Below, piece after piece: positions 19,534-28,667 of a stretch of 64,000 bases of DNA. Within the stretch, counting starts at the first letter, position 1. Each line of letters opens with the position of its first letter. This DNA is from Streptomyces violaceusniger (GTDB lineage Bacteria; Actinomycetota; Actinomycetes; Streptomycetales; Streptomycetaceae): contig BJHW01000001.1 of NCBI GenBank assembly GCA_005405945.1, forward strand, positions 4,898,001 to 4,962,000, written 5' to 3'. The position numbers and the translations under genes are program-made. The notes beneath the pieces are model-generated. The model ran no database searches. It saw nothing but the letters and a program-made list of their open reading frames with translations, and was not told the DNA's origin.

Positions 19534-19670
19534 CGCGCTGCCTCCGTCAGTCTCGATGATTCGTAGTGGACAGTCTGTCAGCTCGCTCTCCTCGCCGCCC
19601 CACGGCACCCCGGACGGGAAGCTGGCTAATGTCGGGTGTGTACCCCCGATGCCACGAGGAGCACCAGACC

Positions 19671-20136
19671 ATGAGCGAGCGACTGCAGCCCGGCGACACC
19701 GCCCCGCCTTCACCCTCCCCGACGCGGACGGCAAGCAGGTCTCGCTCGCCGACCACGCCGGCCGCAAGGTGATCGTCTACTTCTACCCCGCCGCCCTCAC
19801 CCCCGGCTGCACCAAGCAGGCGTGCGACTTCACCGACAACCTCGAGTTCCTCTCCGGCCACGGCTACGACGTCATCGGCATCTCCCCGACAAGCCGGAGA
19901 AGCTGGCCAAGTTCCGCGAGCAGGAGGGCCTGAAGGTCACCCTGCTGGCGGACCCCGCCAAGGAGACCCTGGAGGCGTACGGCGCCTTCGGCGAGAAGAA
20001 GCTCTACGGCAAGACGGTGACGGGCGTGATCCGCTCCACCGTCATCGTGGACGAGCAGGGCAAGGTCGAGCGCGCCCTGTACAACGTGAAGGCCACCGGC
20101 CACGTCGCCAAGATCATCAAAGACCTGGGGCTGTGA
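19671..20136 (+). CDS. bcp: Thioredoxin-dependent thiol peroxidase, Bcp/PrxQ type (two apparent frameshifts)
   Basis: About 155 residues, matching PrxQ length. The peroxidatic and likely resolving Cys are five residues apart (YFYPAALTPGCTKQACDFTDN), and the C-terminal segment GVIRSTVIVDEQGKVERALYNVKATGH is typical. It reduces hydroperoxides in the cytoplasm using thioredoxin. Single bases are missing in GCCCCGCC near 19707 and TCCCCGAC near 19891; restoring them gives DTAPAFTLPDADGK and GISPDKPEKLAKFRE, exact family sequence. The tRNA-Leu gene follows downstream. Confidence 0.9.
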
Positions 20137-20194
20137 CGGACCCGGGGTTCCGGCCCCGGCCCCCGTTCACCAGGCGATACCATTACCGTGCCGA

Positions 20195-20278
20195 GCGGCC
20201 GTGATGGAATTGGCAGTCATGCTGGGTTTAGGTCCCAGTGGGGTAACTCCCGTGAGGGTTCGAGTCCCTCCGGCCGCA
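20195..20278 (+). tRNA. tRNA-Leu (anticodon TAG)
   Basis: Acceptor arms GCGGCCG (20195-20201) and CGGCCGC (20271-20277) pair fully. The anticodon stem-loop reads CTGGG-TTTAGGT-CCCAG, giving anticodon TAG for CUA. A long variable arm (GTGGGGTAACTCCCG region) and the T-loop GGTTCGAGTCC are as expected for a class II leucine tRNA. The 3' CCA is not encoded. Confidence 0.95.
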
Positions 20279-20289
20279 CGCCACGCATG

Positions 20290-20327
20290 CGCAGGCCCGG
20301 CCCGCCTCATCGCGGGCCGGGCCTGCG
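20290..20327. terminator. Strong hairpin between tRNA-Leu and rdgB
   Basis: GCAGGCCCGGCCCGC (20291-20305) pairs perfectly with GCGGGCCGGGCCTGC (20312-20326) across a 6-base loop, and one more pair closes it. It lies between the convergent tRNA gene and rdgB and can serve both. Confidence 0.8.
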
Positions 20328-20344
20328 GCGCTCTCCGGGGCCGC

Positions 20345-20979
20345 TCACCCCAGGAGTTCGCGGACGACCGGGGCGATGGCGCGGAACGCCTTGCCGCGGT
20401 GGCTGATGGCGTTCTTCTCGTCGGGGGTCAGTTCGGCGCAGGTCCGGGTCTCGCCGTGGGGCTGGAGGATCGGGTCGTAGCCGAAACCCCCGCCGCCCAC
20501 GGGCTCGTGGCGGAGGGTGCCGGTGAGCCGGCCGGAGACCACGCGCTCGGTGCCGTCGGGAGGGCGAGGGCGGCGGCGCACGCGAAGTGGGCCCCGCGGT
20601 GTTCGTCGGGGACGTCGGCGAGCTGGGCCAGCAGCAGTTCGAGGTTGGCGCGGTCGTCGCCGTGCCGGCCCGACCAGCGGGCCGAGAAGATGCCGGGGGC
20701 GCCGCCGAGGACGTCCACGCAGAGCCCGGAGTCGTCGGCGATGGCGGGGTGGCCGGTGGCCCGGGCCAGGGCGTGGGCCTTGAGGAGGGCGTTCTCCGCG
20801 AAGGTCACGCCGGTCTCCTTGACGTCCGGGACCTCCGGGTAGGCGTCGGCGCCGACGAGTTCGACGTCGAGGCCGGTCTCGCCCAGGATCGAGCGCAGCT
20901 CGGTGATCTTGTAGGCGTTGCGGGTGGCGAGGATGAGACGGCGGGGGTGCGGAGGGTGTCCCTCAGTGCGTTGCTGCAT
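20345..20979 (-). CDS. rdgB: RdgB/HAM1 non-canonical purine NTP pyrophosphatase (apparent frameshift near 20567)
   Basis: The N-terminus LILATRNAYKITELRSIL is the nucleotide-binding SxNxxK-type motif. The segments TFAENALLKAHALARATGHPAIADDSGLCVDVLGGAPGIFSARWSG and VGGGGFGYDPILQPHG are diagnostic. The enzyme hydrolyses dITP, XTP and ITP to monophosphates, keeping deaminated purines out of DNA. The frame slips in CTCCCGACG near 20567; one extra C gives LALPPDGTERVVSGRLTG. The rph gene lies upstream on the same strand with one small gene between, the arrangement usual in Streptomyces. Confidence 0.92.
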
Positions 20980-21025
20980 AGCTCTCGATTATCGAGGGTG
21001 CGTGGCCCGTGCCGGTCGGGGGCGG

Positions 21026-21421
21026 TCAGGGCGAGCAGACGTTGGTCAGCTCGCCCGCGGCGTCCTTGACCGGGCTCAGATCGGGGTCCTTGCCGCTGTC
21101 GACGGACTTCTGGACGTTGTCCACGGCCTTCTGGAGGTCGTCGACGGCCTTGCCGACGTCCGCGTTGTCGGTGCGGTCGGCCACCTTGTCGATGTCCTTG
21201 TCGAGGGAGTCCAGGATCTTGTCGGCCTGCTGCGGGTCGACGACGGCGCCGGTCACGGCGTCCTGGAGGTCGTCCACGTCGTTGGATATCTCGACCGCGA
21301 GCTGGGCGCAGTCCAGGGCCTTCTCCACCGCGCCGCAGCCCACGGTGACCGGCACGGCGAGCGCGACGGCGGCGAGGGCGGTGACGGCGGTGGTACGGCG
21401 GTGACGGTGGCGCGGCGCCAT
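21026..21421 (-). CDS. Small secreted helical protein
   Basis: A 131-residue protein with a signal peptide (HRHRRTTAVTALAAVALAVPVTVGC). The Cys at the cleavage region could make it a lipoprotein, although the lipobox (VTVGC) is imperfect. The mature part is acidic and almost wholly helical, with heptad-like repeats (DKILDSLDKDIDKVADRTDNADVGKAVDDLQKAVDNVQKSVDSG), suggesting a coiled coil. Three Cys occur in total. The function is unknown; it sits between rdgB and rph in the same orientation. Confidence 0.75.
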   Translation of the reverse strand: MAPRHRHRRTTAVTALAAVALAVPVTVGCGAVEKALDCAQLAVEISNDVDDLQDAVTGAVVDPQQADKILDSLDKDIDKVADRTDNADVGKAVDDLQKAVDNVQKSVDSGKDPDLSPVKDAAGELTNVCSP

Positions 21422-21501
21422 GGAGTGGGTCCTTCCCCGGGAAAAGGTGCTGGTACCTGACTAAACGCCAGGCGCCGCGCGACGGTTGCCCGATGCCGCC
21501 G

Positions 21502-22232
<731 letters not shown>

Positions 22233-22316
22233 GGGATGAGCCTATCGGCATCGCGCGGGCCCCCGGTCCGCGTCCGGCGCGGCCCCGCCCGGGGACGGCA
22301 CGGTGGGCTCAGGAGG

Positions 22317-22550
22317 TCACATCAGGTCTTCGATCTCGGCGGCGACGGGGTCCGCGTCGGTGCCTATGACCACCTGGACGGCGGTACCCATCTTGACCAC
22401 GCCATGGGCGCCCGCGGCCTTCAGGAGGGCCTCGTCGACCAGGGCGGCGTCCTTGACCTCGGTACGGAGGCGGGTGATGCAGCCCTCGACCTCGATGATG
22501 TTGTCGATGCCGCCGAGCCCCTCGACGATCTTCTCAGCCTTGGTGGCCAT
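22317..22550 (-). CDS. nagF: PTS glucose-family EIIB subunit for N-acetylglucosamine
   Basis: A 77-residue single-domain EIIB. The phosphorylated Cys is in IIEVEGCITRLRTEVKD, and VVKMGTAVQVVIGTDADPVAAEIEDLM completes the fold. It passes phosphate from EIIA to the sugar bound by the EIIC transporter. It is divergent from the EIIC gene at 22748 with DasR-type boxes between, as in the S. coelicolor nagF-nagE2 locus. I see only one EIIC gene here, so an adjacent nagE1 copy is absent. Confidence 0.9.
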   Translation of the reverse strand: MATKAEKIVEGLGGIDNIIEVEGCITRLRTEVKDAALVDEALLKAAGAHGVVKMGTAVQVVIGTDADPVAAEIEDLM

Positions 22551-22583
22551 GTTCGCTCCCTGTCATCCGTTCGCCATGCGGCA

Positions 22584-22599
22584 AGTGGTCTACACCATT
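22584..22599. promoter_or_regulatory. DasR-responsive element (dre), nagF-proximal
   Basis: AGTGGTCTACACCATT matches the published dre consensus ACTGGTCTAGACCACT at 13 of 16 positions. It lies 34 bases upstream of the nagF start, suited to repression by DasR (released by glucosamine-6-phosphate). Confidence 0.88.
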
Positions 22600-22666
22600 A
22601 TGCGGGCGAAGACGTTACACGTCACTTGGAACGATAGATTCCTTCATCGGATCCCTCCGTGCTACA

Positions 22667-22682
22667 ACAGGTCTACACCACA
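22667..22682. promoter_or_regulatory. DasR-responsive element (dre), central
   Basis: ACAGGTCTACACCACA matches the dre consensus at 13 of 16 positions. It abuts the third box, so two half-overlapping DasR dimers may bind here upstream of nagE2. Confidence 0.85.
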
Positions 22683-22698
22683 TGTGGTTTAGACCATA
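22683..22698. promoter_or_regulatory. DasR-responsive element (dre), nagE2-proximal
   Basis: TGTGGTTTAGACCATA matches the dre consensus at 11 of 16 positions, with the core GGT-TAGACC kept. It lies 50 bases upstream of the nagE2 start. Confidence 0.75.
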
Positions 22699-22747
22699 AA
22701 GCGGGCCGTCCCTTCCCCCGAGAGCCCGCCTCACCAGGAGGAATCCG

Positions 22748-23997
22748 ATGAGTACGGCCACCGCCAAGGCGGCGCCCGCCCAGAAGCGGGGTGCCGGCCT
22801 GTTCCAGGGACTCCAGAAGGTCGGCCGCAGCCTTCAGCTGCCGATCGCGGTCCTGCCCGCAGCCGGGATCATGGTCCGGCTCGGACAGCCCGATGTGTTC
22901 GGTGCCGACGGCCTGGGCTGGGACAAGGTCGCCGCCGTGTTCAACAACGCCGGTGGCGCGCTCACCGGCGCCCTTCCGCTGCTGTTCTGCGTCGGCGTGG
23001 CCATCGGGTTCGCCAAGAAGTCGGACGGCTCCACCGCACTGGCCGCCGTGGTCGGGTTCCTGGTCTACAGCAAGGTGCTGGAGGCGTTCCCGGTCGCCGA
23101 CGCGGTGATCCAGAAGGGCGAGGACATACCAGCCAAGTTCAACGACCCCGGGGTGCTCGGCGGCATCGTCATGGGCTGCTCACCGCGGTGCTGTGGCAGC
23201 GGTTCCACCGCACCCGGCTGGTGGACTGGCTCGGCTTCTTCAACGGCCGCCGGCTGGTGCCGATCATCATGGCCTTCACCGGTATCGCGGTGGGCGTCTT
23301 CTTCGGCCTGGTCTGGGAGCCCATCGGCGACGGCATCAGCAACTTCGGCGAGTGGATGACCGGGCTCGGCTCCGCGGGATCGGCCCTCTTCGGCGCCGTC
23401 AACCGCGCCCTGATCCCGATCGGCATGCACCAGTTCGTGAACACCGTGGCCTGGTTCCAGCTCGGCGACTTCACCAACGCGGCCGGTGAGACCGTGCACG
23501 GCGACCTCAGCCGCTTCCTGGCCGGCGACCCGAGCGCGGGCATGTTCATGTCCGGCTTCTTCCCGATCATGATGTTCGGCCTGCCGGCCGCCGCCCTGGC
23601 CATGGCGCACACCGCCCGCCCCGAGCGCCGCAAGGCCGTGCTCGGCATGATGATCTCGCTGGCGCTGACCTCGTTCGTCACGGGTGTGACCGAGCCGATC
23701 GAGTTCTCGTTCATGTTCATCGCCCCGCTGCTCTATGTGATCCACGCGGTGCTGACCGCCCTCTCGATGGCGATCACCTGGGCCCTGGGTGTGCATGCGG
23801 GCTTCAACTTCTCCGCGGGCTTCATCGACTACGCGCTGAACTGGAGCCATGCCACCAAACCACTGCTGATCATCCCGGTGGGGCTGGTCTTCGCGGTGGT
23901 CTACTACGTGGTCTTCCGCTTCGCGATCACCAAGTTCGATCTGCCCACCCCGGGCCGTGAGCCCGAGGAAGAGGTCGAGGACCTCACCAAGGCGTAG
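22748..23997 (+). CDS. nagE2: PTS N-acetylglucosamine EIIC permease (apparent frameshift near 23174)
   Basis: A polytopic transporter of about 416 residues with the glucose-superfamily EIIC signatures LQLPIAVLPAAGIMVRLGQ, ALPLLFCVGVAIGFAKKSDGSTALAAVVGFLVY, LIPIGMHQFVNTVAWFQLG and the substrate-binding VTGVTEPIEFSFMFIAP. It imports N-acetylglucosamine with phosphorylation by EIIB. One G is missing in ATGGGCTGC near 23174; repair gives GGIVMGLLTAVLWQRFHR. DasR control is indicated by the boxes upstream; a ribosome site (AGGAGG) precedes the ATG. Confidence 0.92.
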
Positions 23998-24013
23998 ACC
24001 TCGGCCCGCGCCC

Positions 24014-24058
24014 CGCGCGAAGGCCCCGGAACCGAGCCGGTTCCGGGGCCTTCGCGCG
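24014..24058. terminator. Perfect 20-bp-stem bidirectional terminator
   Basis: CGCGCGAAGGCCCCGGAACC (24014-24033) and its exact reverse complement (24039-24058) flank a 5-base loop. It lies between the convergent nagE2 and metallo-hydrolase genes. Confidence 0.88.
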
Positions 24059-24074
24059 TACGGGGACCGCGTAC

Positions 24075-24827
24075 CTACACCTCGTAGACCGCGCCCGCCT
24101 TGGCCAGCTCCACCGGGCCGCCGAAGACCGCCTGGGCGTCGCGCTGGTTGATCTGGGGGTCCGTCCACGGCGGCACATGGGTGAGCACCAGGGCCCCGAC
24201 CCCCGCCCGCAGCGCGTGCTCGCCCGCCTGGCGGCCGTTGAGGTGCAGCCCCGGGATGTCCTCCTTGCCGTGCGTGAAGGCCGCCTCGCACAGGAAGAGG
24301 TCGCCGCCCCGGGCCAGGTCCACCAGGGCCTCACAGGGGCCCGTGTCGCCCGAGTAGACGAGCGAGCGGCCGCCGTACTCGATCCGGAAGCCGTACGCCT
24401 CCACCGGATGGCAGACCCGCTCGGCGCGGATGGTGAAGGGGCCGATCCCGAAGCTGCCGGGCGTGAGCGTACGGAAGTCGAAGACCTCGCGCATCGACTT
24501 CTCGTCGGGCAGGTCGTCGTACGCCTGGACCAGCCGCCGCTCGGTGTCCTCGGGGCCGTAGACGGGGATCGCCTCGGCGCGGCCACCGTCGTGCCGGTAG
24601 TAGCGCGCGACGAAGTATCCGCACATGTCGATGAAGTGATCGGGGTGGAGATGGGACAGCAGCACGGCGTCGAGGTCGTAAAGACCGCAGTGGCGCTGCA
24701 GCTCGCCAAGGGCGCCATTGCCCATGTCGAGGAGCAGCCGGAAGCCGTCGGCCTCGAGGAGGTAGCTCGAGCAGGCCGATTCCGCGGACGGGAACGACCC
24801 TGAGCATCCGACGACGGTGAGCTTCAT
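24075..24827 (-). CDS. MBL-fold metallo-hydrolase (cAMP-phosphodiesterase/RNase Z-like)
   Basis: A 250-residue protein; the ATG at 24827 (MKLTVVGCSGSFPSAESACSSYLLEADGFRLLLDMGNGAL) is chosen because the fold begins there. The metal site HLHPDH is in AVLLSHLHPDHFIDMCGY, with further ligands in ERVCHPVEAYGF, LVYSGDTGPCEAL and LVLTHVPPW. The overall pattern matches the phosphodiesterase/RNase Z-like group of MBL enzymes. It lies downstream of cysM on the same strand, the usual Streptomyces order, with no obvious pathway link. Confidence 0.88.
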   Translation of the reverse strand: MKLTVVGCSGSFPSAESACSSYLLEADGFRLLLDMGNGALGELQRHCGLYDLDAVLLSHLHPDHFIDMCGYFVARYYRHDGGRAEAIPVYGPEDTERRLVQAYDDLPDEKSMREVFDFRTLTPGSFGIGPFTIRAERVCHPVEAYGFRIEYGGRSLVYSGDTGPCEALVDLARGGDLFLCEAAFTHGKEDIPGLHLNGRQAGEHALRAGVGALVLTHVPPWTDPQINQRDAQAVFGGPVELAKAGAVYEV

Positions 24828-25009
24828 GAAGCAGGAACCTCCTTGAGGGGTCCCCATGCCGAGGGCCATGGGCGGGTGCGGGGGGTCATGCGGTGCCCAC
24901 GAGCGTAAGGCGCAAAAGACCAGGCAGCTCCTCCACGGGCCCGCGTTGTGGGCGGAATCACCAGGACGGAGCCGGATGGCGCCCCATGCCCCCGTCGGCC
25001 GATCGGTCC

Positions 25010-25959
25010 CTACGCCCAGAGCTGGCCGTGCAGCGTCTCGATCGCCTCCTCGGTGGTGGCCGCCGTGTAGACGCCGGTGGAGAGGTACTTCCAGCCACCG
25101 TCGGCGACGATGAAGACCACATCGGCGCTCTGCCCGGCCGTGACCGCCTTACGGGCGACACCGAGGGCGGCGTGCAGCGCGGCCCCGGTCGAGACGCCCG
25201 CGAAGATGCCCTCCTGGGCGAGGAGTTCCCGGGTGCGGGACACCGCGTCCTCGGAGCCGACGGAGAAGCGGGTGGTCAGGACGGACTCGTCGTACAGCTC
25301 GGGGACGAAGCCCTCGTCGAGGTTGCGGAGTCCGTAGACGACGTCGTCGTAGCGCGGCTCGGCGGCGACGATCTGGACGTCCGGCTTGTTCTCGCGCAGG
25401 AAGCGGCCGACGCCCATCAGGGTGCCGGTGGTGCCCAGACCGGCGACGAAGTGGGTGATGGAGGGCAGGTCGGCCAGGATCTCGGGGCCGGTGGTGGCGT
25501 AGTGGGCACCGGCGTTGTCCGGGTTTCCGTACTGGTACAGCATCACCCAGTCCGGGTGCTGCTCCGCCAGCTCCTTGGCCACCCGGACGGCGGTGTTGGA
25601 GCCGCCGGCGGCGGGCGAGGAGATGATCTCCGCGCCCCACATGGCGAGCAGCTGGCGCCGCTCCTCGCTGGTGTTCTCCGGCATCACGCAGACGATGCGG
25701 TAGCCCTTGAGCTTGGCCGCCATCGCGAGCGAGATCCCGGTGTTGCCGGAGGTGGGCTCGAGGATGGTGCAGCCGGGGTCAACCGGCCGTCCTTCTCGGC
25801 CTGTTCGATCATATGGAGCGCGGGGCGGTCCTTGACCGAGCCGGTGGGGTTGCGGTCCTCCAGCTTGGCCCAGATCCGTACGTCGGAGGAGGGCGAGAGC
25901 CGCGGCAGCCCGACGAGCGGCGTATTGCCGACCGCGGCCAGGGGACTGTCGTACCGCAT
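25010..25959 (-). CDS. cysM: Cysteine synthase, CysM type (apparent frameshift near 25779)
   Basis: Starts MRYDSPLAAVGNTPLVGLPRLSP; the PLP Lys is in NPTGSVKDRPALHMIEQ, and PLP phosphate binding is in VAGLGTTGTLMGVGRFLRE. In mycobacteria the CysM partner of CysO uses O-phosphoserine and protein-bound thiocarboxylate; the adjacent sulfur-carrier and JAMM genes imply the same route. One base is missing in ACCCCGGCTGC near 25779; repair gives LTPGCTILEPTSGNTGISLAMAAKLKGY, including the Asn of the substrate loop. Its ATG overlaps the sulfur-carrier stop (TGATG). Confidence 0.92.
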
Positions 25960-26237
25960 CAGACCATTCCGCCTGCGACCGCCGGGAGAATGGTCACATT
26001 GTCGCCGTCCGAGACCTTGGTGGAGATGCCGTCGAGGAAGCGGACGTCCTCGTCGTTCAGATAGACGTTGACGAAGCGGCGCAGCTCGCCGCCGTCGACC
26101 AGGCGCTCCTGGATCCCGGAGTGCCGGGACTCCAGGTCGGCGAAGAGCTCGGCGAGCGTGGCCCCGCTGCCCTCGACCGCCTTCTGGCCGTCGGTGTAGG
26201 TGCGGAGGATGGTCGGGATGCGGACCTCGATGGCCAT
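25959..26237 (-). CDS. cysO: CysO/MoaD-family sulfur carrier with masked C-terminus
   Basis: A 92-residue ubiquitin-like protein (MAIEVRIPTILRTYTDGQKAVEGSGATLAELFADLE...LNDEDVRFLDGISTKVSDGDNVTILPAVAGGMV). Sulfur carriers work through a free Gly-Gly terminus that is adenylated and thiocarboxylated. Here Met-Val follow the Gly-Gly, so the two residues would need removal first. A JAMM metalloprotease gene two positions upstream and cysM immediately downstream (1-base stop/start overlap) define the O-phosphoserine cysteine pathway. Confidence 0.9.
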   Translation of the reverse strand: MAIEVRIPTILRTYTDGQKAVEGSGATLAELFADLESRHSGIQERLVDGGELRRFVNVYLNDEDVRFLDGISTKVSDGDNVTILPAVAGGMV

Positions 26238-26330
26238 GTCTGGGCTCCTGTCGGAGGGCGGGGTGGACTCCCGGACCGGGAGCGGCCGGGAGGGCGTCGT
26301 CGAAGGGCGTCCGGCGTCTCGGGCGCGCGC

Positions 26331-26447
26331 TCAGGCGGCCACGGCGCGGCGCGGACACATCGCGCTGGCGAGCCGGCACAGGTCGACGTGGAGCCGCGCC
26401 ACGAGCAGCATGCCCGGCGTCTTCTCGCTCACGTCATCGAAAACCAT
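26331..26447 (-). CDS. Cysteine-pathway leader peptide
   Basis: A 38-codon ORF ending in MLLVARLHVDLCRLASAMCPRR then AVAA. The motif RxHVDLCRxxSAxC is that of the small actinobacterial leader peptides found upstream of sulfur-assimilation genes. Two Cys codons near its end suit control by ribosome stalling at low cysteinyl-tRNA. It lies about 90 bases upstream of the sulfur-carrier gene. Translation may begin at the internal ATG at 26411. The regulatory mechanism is inferred. Confidence 0.75.
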   Translation of the reverse strand: MVFDDVSEKTPGMLLVARLHVDLCRLASAMCPRRAVAA

Positions 26448-26537
26448 GGACTCATCGTATCGATTCCCGAACCGGGCTCCGGTAGGCGATCCCTCGATAC
26501 GGACGGGTAGCGACCACAATGCGAGACAGGCGGCGAT

Positions 26538-26963
26538 TCAGCCACCCGGGACGATCTCCACCTCTTCCTCGGTGACCTCGCCGTCCACGATCCGGAAGGA
26601 CCGGAACTGGAAGGGCCCCTCGTCGTTGCCGCATTCGGCCGTGGAGACCAGGACGTAGTGGGCACCGGGCTCATTGGCGTAGGAGATGTCGGTGCGGGAG
26701 GGGTACGCCTCGGTGGCGGTGTGCGAGTGGTAGATGACCACCGGCTCCTCGTCCCGGTCGTCCATCTCGCGGTAGAGCTTGAGCAGGTCACCCGAGTCGA
26801 ACTCGTAGAAGGTGGGGGAACGGGCCGCGTTCAGCATCGGGATGAACCGCTCGGGGCGGCCGCTTCCGACCGGGCCCGCGATCACACCGCATGCCTCGTC
26901 GGGGTGGTCGGCACGGGCGTGCGCGACGATCTTGTCGTGGAGCGCCTGGGTGATGGTCAGCAT
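26538..26963 (-). CDS. mec: JAMM/Mov34 (M67) metalloprotease, Mec-like
   Basis: A 141-residue protein with the JAMM zinc motif complete: an upstream Glu in PDEACGVIAG and HSHTATEAYPSRTD (H-x-H-x7-S-x2-D). In mycobacteria Mec removes cysteine from the CysO-cysteine adduct; related JAMM enzymes trim residues after the Gly-Gly of sulfur carriers. Both activities fit here because the neighbouring carrier ends in Gly-Gly-Met-Val. The ATG at 26963 is used; a GTG two codons upstream is possible. Confidence 0.88.
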   Translation of the reverse strand: MLTITQALHDKIVAHARADHPDEACGVIAGPVGSGRPERFIPMLNAARSPTFYEFDSGDLLKLYREMDDRDEEPVVIYHSHTATEAYPSRTDISYANEPGAHYVLVSTAECGNDEGPFQFRSFRIVDGEVTEEEVEIVPGG

Positions 26964-26977
26964 GAGCACACAATAGG

Positions 26978-27011
26978 AGGCGGGCTCCGGACGTTGGTCC
27001 GGAGCCCGCCT
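26978..27011. terminator. 15-bp-stem hairpin downstream of the amino-acid permease
   Basis: AGGCGGGCTCCGGAC (26978-26992) and GTCCGGAGCCCGCCT (26997-27011) form a perfect stem with a GTTG loop. It is located just after the permease stop (27044, minus strand) and before the JAMM gene. Confidence 0.8.
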
Positions 27012-27043
27012 ACTGAGATCTGCCGCCCGAAGGGCGATACGGA

Positions 27044-28456
27044 TTACTTGCGCGCGTACTCCGGCTCCGCCTCGGCCGAGGTACCCGGCTGGGCGCCCCC
27101 GCGCGACTTCAGCAGGAACCAGCCGATCACCAGCAGCACGGCCCAGACGGCGCCCACGTACAGACAGACCCGGGCATCCTTGTCGTAGGCGATCAGGCCG
27201 GTCACGCCGATCAGGAAGATCAGCGCGACCCAGCTGAAGACGGCACCGCCCGGCGCCGGGAACGACGAGGCGGGCAGCCGGCCCGAGGTCACGGCCTTCC
27301 GGTACTTGATGTGGCTGACCAGGATCATCGCCCAGGCCCAGATGCCCGCGGCCGTGGCCACCGAGGTGACGTACTCGAACGCCTTCTCCGGGACCACGTA
27401 GTTGAGGACCACGCCGATGCCCATCAGCAGCACCGAGACGGTGATGCCGACGGCCGGGGTCTTACGGGCGTTGAGCATGCCGAAGATCTTCGGGGCCTCG
27501 CTGTTGGCGGCGAGGCCGCGCAGCATCCGGCCGGTGGAGTACATCCCGGAGTTACAGGAGGACAGGGCGGCGGTGAGCACCACGAAGTTGACGATGCCGG
27601 CCGCGAACGGGATGCCGATCTTGGAGAAGGCGTGCACGAAGGGGCTCTCGCCGGCCGAGAACTCGGTCCACTTGACGACGGCGAGCAGCACCACCAGGGC
27701 GCCGACGTAGAAGATGATGATGCGCCAGGGCAGGGTGTTGATCGCCTTGGGGAGGGTCTTCTCGGGGTCCTCGGACTCGCCCGCGGTGACGCCGACCAGC
27801 TCGACGGCGAGGTAGGCGAACATCACGCCCTGGAGGGTCATCAGGCTGTCGCCGATGCCGTTGGGGAAGAACCCGCCGTGCGACCAGAGGTTGGAGGCGG
27901 CCGCGGTGTCACCGGCGTCGGAGAAGCCGAGCGTGAGCACGCCCAGGCCGATGACGATCATGCCGATGATCGCGGTGACCTTGACCATCGAGAACCAGAA
28001 CTCGACCTCACCGAAGATCTTCACCGAGATCAGGTTGACCCCGAACAGCACCACCAGGAAGACCAGGGCACTGACCCACTGCGGGATCGAGGGGAACCAG
28101 TAGTTGATGTAGATGGCGGCGGCCGTGAGCTCGGCCATGCCGGTCACCACCCACATCAGCCAGTACGTCCACCCCGTGACGAAGCCGAAGAACGGGCCGA
28201 CGAACTCACGGGCGTACTCCGCGAAGGACCCGGAGACCGGGCGGTACAGGAGCAGCTCACCGAGCGCTCTCATGATGAAGAAGATGACCACACCCGCGAG
28301 GGCGTACATCAGGATGATGCTCGGGCCGGCCTTGGCGATGTTCGCCCCGGCACCCATGAACAGGCCGACGCCGATGGCGCCGCCGATAGCGATCATCTGG
28401 ACCTGGCGACTGCCAAGGCCGCGCTCATAGCCCTCTTCAGGAGCCGCTGAGGTCAT
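27044..28456 (-). CDS. APC-superfamily amino-acid permease
   Basis: A 470-residue transporter with 12 hydrophobic helices starting MTSAAPEEGYERGLGSRQVQMIAIGGAIGVGLFMGAG, the amino-acid/H+ symporter signature. GELLLYRPVSGSFAEYAREFVGPFFGFVTGWTYW and the VFAYLAVELVGVTAGESEDPEKTLPKAI segment are typical of the AnsP/CycA/GabP group. The start follows a purine-rich stretch (GAGAAAGG). A palindrome 83 bases upstream may control it. The specific amino acid cannot be told from sequence. Confidence 0.9.
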   Translation of the reverse strand: MTSAAPEEGYERGLGSRQVQMIAIGGAIGVGLFMGAGANIAKAGPSIILMYALAGVVIFFIMRALGELLLYRPVSGSFAEYAREFVGPFFGFVTGWTYWLMWVVTGMAELTAAAIYINYWFPSIPQWVSALVFLVVLFGVNLISVKIFGEVEFWFSMVKVTAIIGMIVIGLGVLTLGFSDAGDTAAASNLWSHGGFFPNGIGDSLMTLQGVMFAYLAVELVGVTAGESEDPEKTLPKAINTLPWRIIIFYVGALVVLLAVVKWTEFSAGESPFVHAFSKIGIPFAAGIVNFVVLTAALSSCNSGMYSTGRMLRGLAANSEAPKIFGMLNARKTPAVGITVSVLLMGIGVVLNYVVPEKAFEYVTSVATAAGIWAWAMILVSHIKYRKAVTSGRLPASSFPAPGGAVFSWVALIFLIGVTGLIAYDKDARVCLYVGAVWAVLLVIGWFLLKSRGGAQPGTSAEAEPEYARK

Positions 28457-28538
28457 ATTGCTGCGCCTTTCTCCCTGTGGCGGCTGGCTGCGATCGTGAA
28501 GATTTACCACGACCGCCACGCTGATCGACCGGGCAGCT

Positions 28539-28554
28539 TGTGGTGCACACCACA
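28539..28554. promoter_or_regulatory. Palindrome upstream of the amino-acid permease
   Basis: TGTGGTG-ca-CACCACA is a perfect inverted repeat with a 2-base centre, about 83 bases upstream of the permease start. The TGTGGT/ACCACA half-sites resemble those bound by GntR-type repressors, but the binding protein is not identifiable here. Confidence 0.6.
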
Positions 28555-28667
28555 GGAAGAAGCGGACAAAAGTCATGTCGCACGGCAAAGCTAACGGTCG
28601 CGGTGATGCGATCGTTATCCGGAGTTGAGCATCCTCTAAACGAACACTCAGTAATTGCCGGAGGGAA

